DNA of 22,344 nt from an uncultured Bacteroidota bacterium (GTDB lineage Bacteria; Bacteroidota; Bacteroidia; UKL13-3). Every line of letters begins with the position of its first letter. Positions within the stretch are counted from its first letter, which is position 1. Positions 22,215 through 22,344 of this stretch are shown piece by piece. Below the pieces are notes generated by a model. That model saw only the letters and a list, made by a program, of their open reading frames with translations, did not search any database and was not told the origin of the DNA. The position numbers and the translations under genes are program-made. Location of the stretch: assembly GCA_903898215.1 (NCBI GenBank), contig CAIUEQ010000301.1:1-22344 (forward strand), read 5' to 3'.

Positions 22215-22344
22215 GTATTGTTTTTTTATGTTTTATGAGTTATAATCTAAATAAATTACTCGTATTCTAATTATTATTTTGTTTCAGTTTTTAAAATTGA
22301 AGGGTTAGGATATTCTGTTTATGTTATATTTTAATAGCCCATTA
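22215..22344. other. upstream region of the DUF1003 fragment
   Basis: AT-rich sequence with no supported gene, no exact TAnnTTTG box on the minus strand, and no clear repeat. Confidence 0.5.

Overview
The window looks like a chromosomal segment of an AT-rich member of the Bacteroidota. The evidence is gene content and arrangement: a shortened NuoG without its molybdopterin domain, an exbB-exbD-exbD-tonB-PstS-TPR operon, a tRNA promoter fitting the Bacteroidota -33/-7 pattern (TTTG, 19 nt, TAnnTTYG), and A-rich rather than Shine-Dalgarno leaders. The genus cannot be read from the sequence.

Region 1 (1-9738): after a divergent partial gene (DUF2480-like start) and a dispersed palindrome, nuoF-G-H-I-J-K-L-M-N runs as one tight block. 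It encodes the NADH/FMN entry, the Fe-S chain and the whole membrane arm of respiratory complex I except NuoA. NuoA, B, C, D and E are not in the window, so the nuo genes are probably split between loci. Electrons from NADH pass via NuoF, NuoG and NuoI to quinone at the NuoH interface, driving ion pumping by NuoL, M and N.

Region 2 (9739-15869): an energy-transduction operon, exbB, two exbD, tonB, a two-helix membrane protein, a PstS-like lipoprotein and a secreted TPR protein. It would use the ion gradient to power outer-membrane TonB-dependent transport. It ends at a second, perfect copy of the dispersed palindrome between convergent genes.

Region 3 (15870-17808): an orphan Hpt phosphotransfer protein (minus), a divergent SH3-NlpC/P60 hydrolase, a peroxiredoxin, and tRNA-Arg(ACG) with a good promoter and a strong terminator.

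Region 4 (17809-22344): accessory DNA beginning right after the tRNA. It holds a C-terminal scrap of a DnaC-like ATPase, an unexplained 36-bp palindrome, a zeta-toxin-like kinase preceded by a 56-codon gene (candidate toxin-antitoxin pair), a truncated LuxR-type regulator, a complete IS21-family element (istA, istB, repeat-bearing ends) and a truncated DUF1003 membrane protein. The two genes abutting the IS are different genes and both are broken, which points to an IS-associated deletion or rearrangement rather than a simple insertion.

The most distinctive items are the small-gene/zeta-like pair beside a tRNA integration hotspot, the rearranged IS21 junction, the paired dispersed palindromes, and the modified cysteine cluster in the short NuoG.
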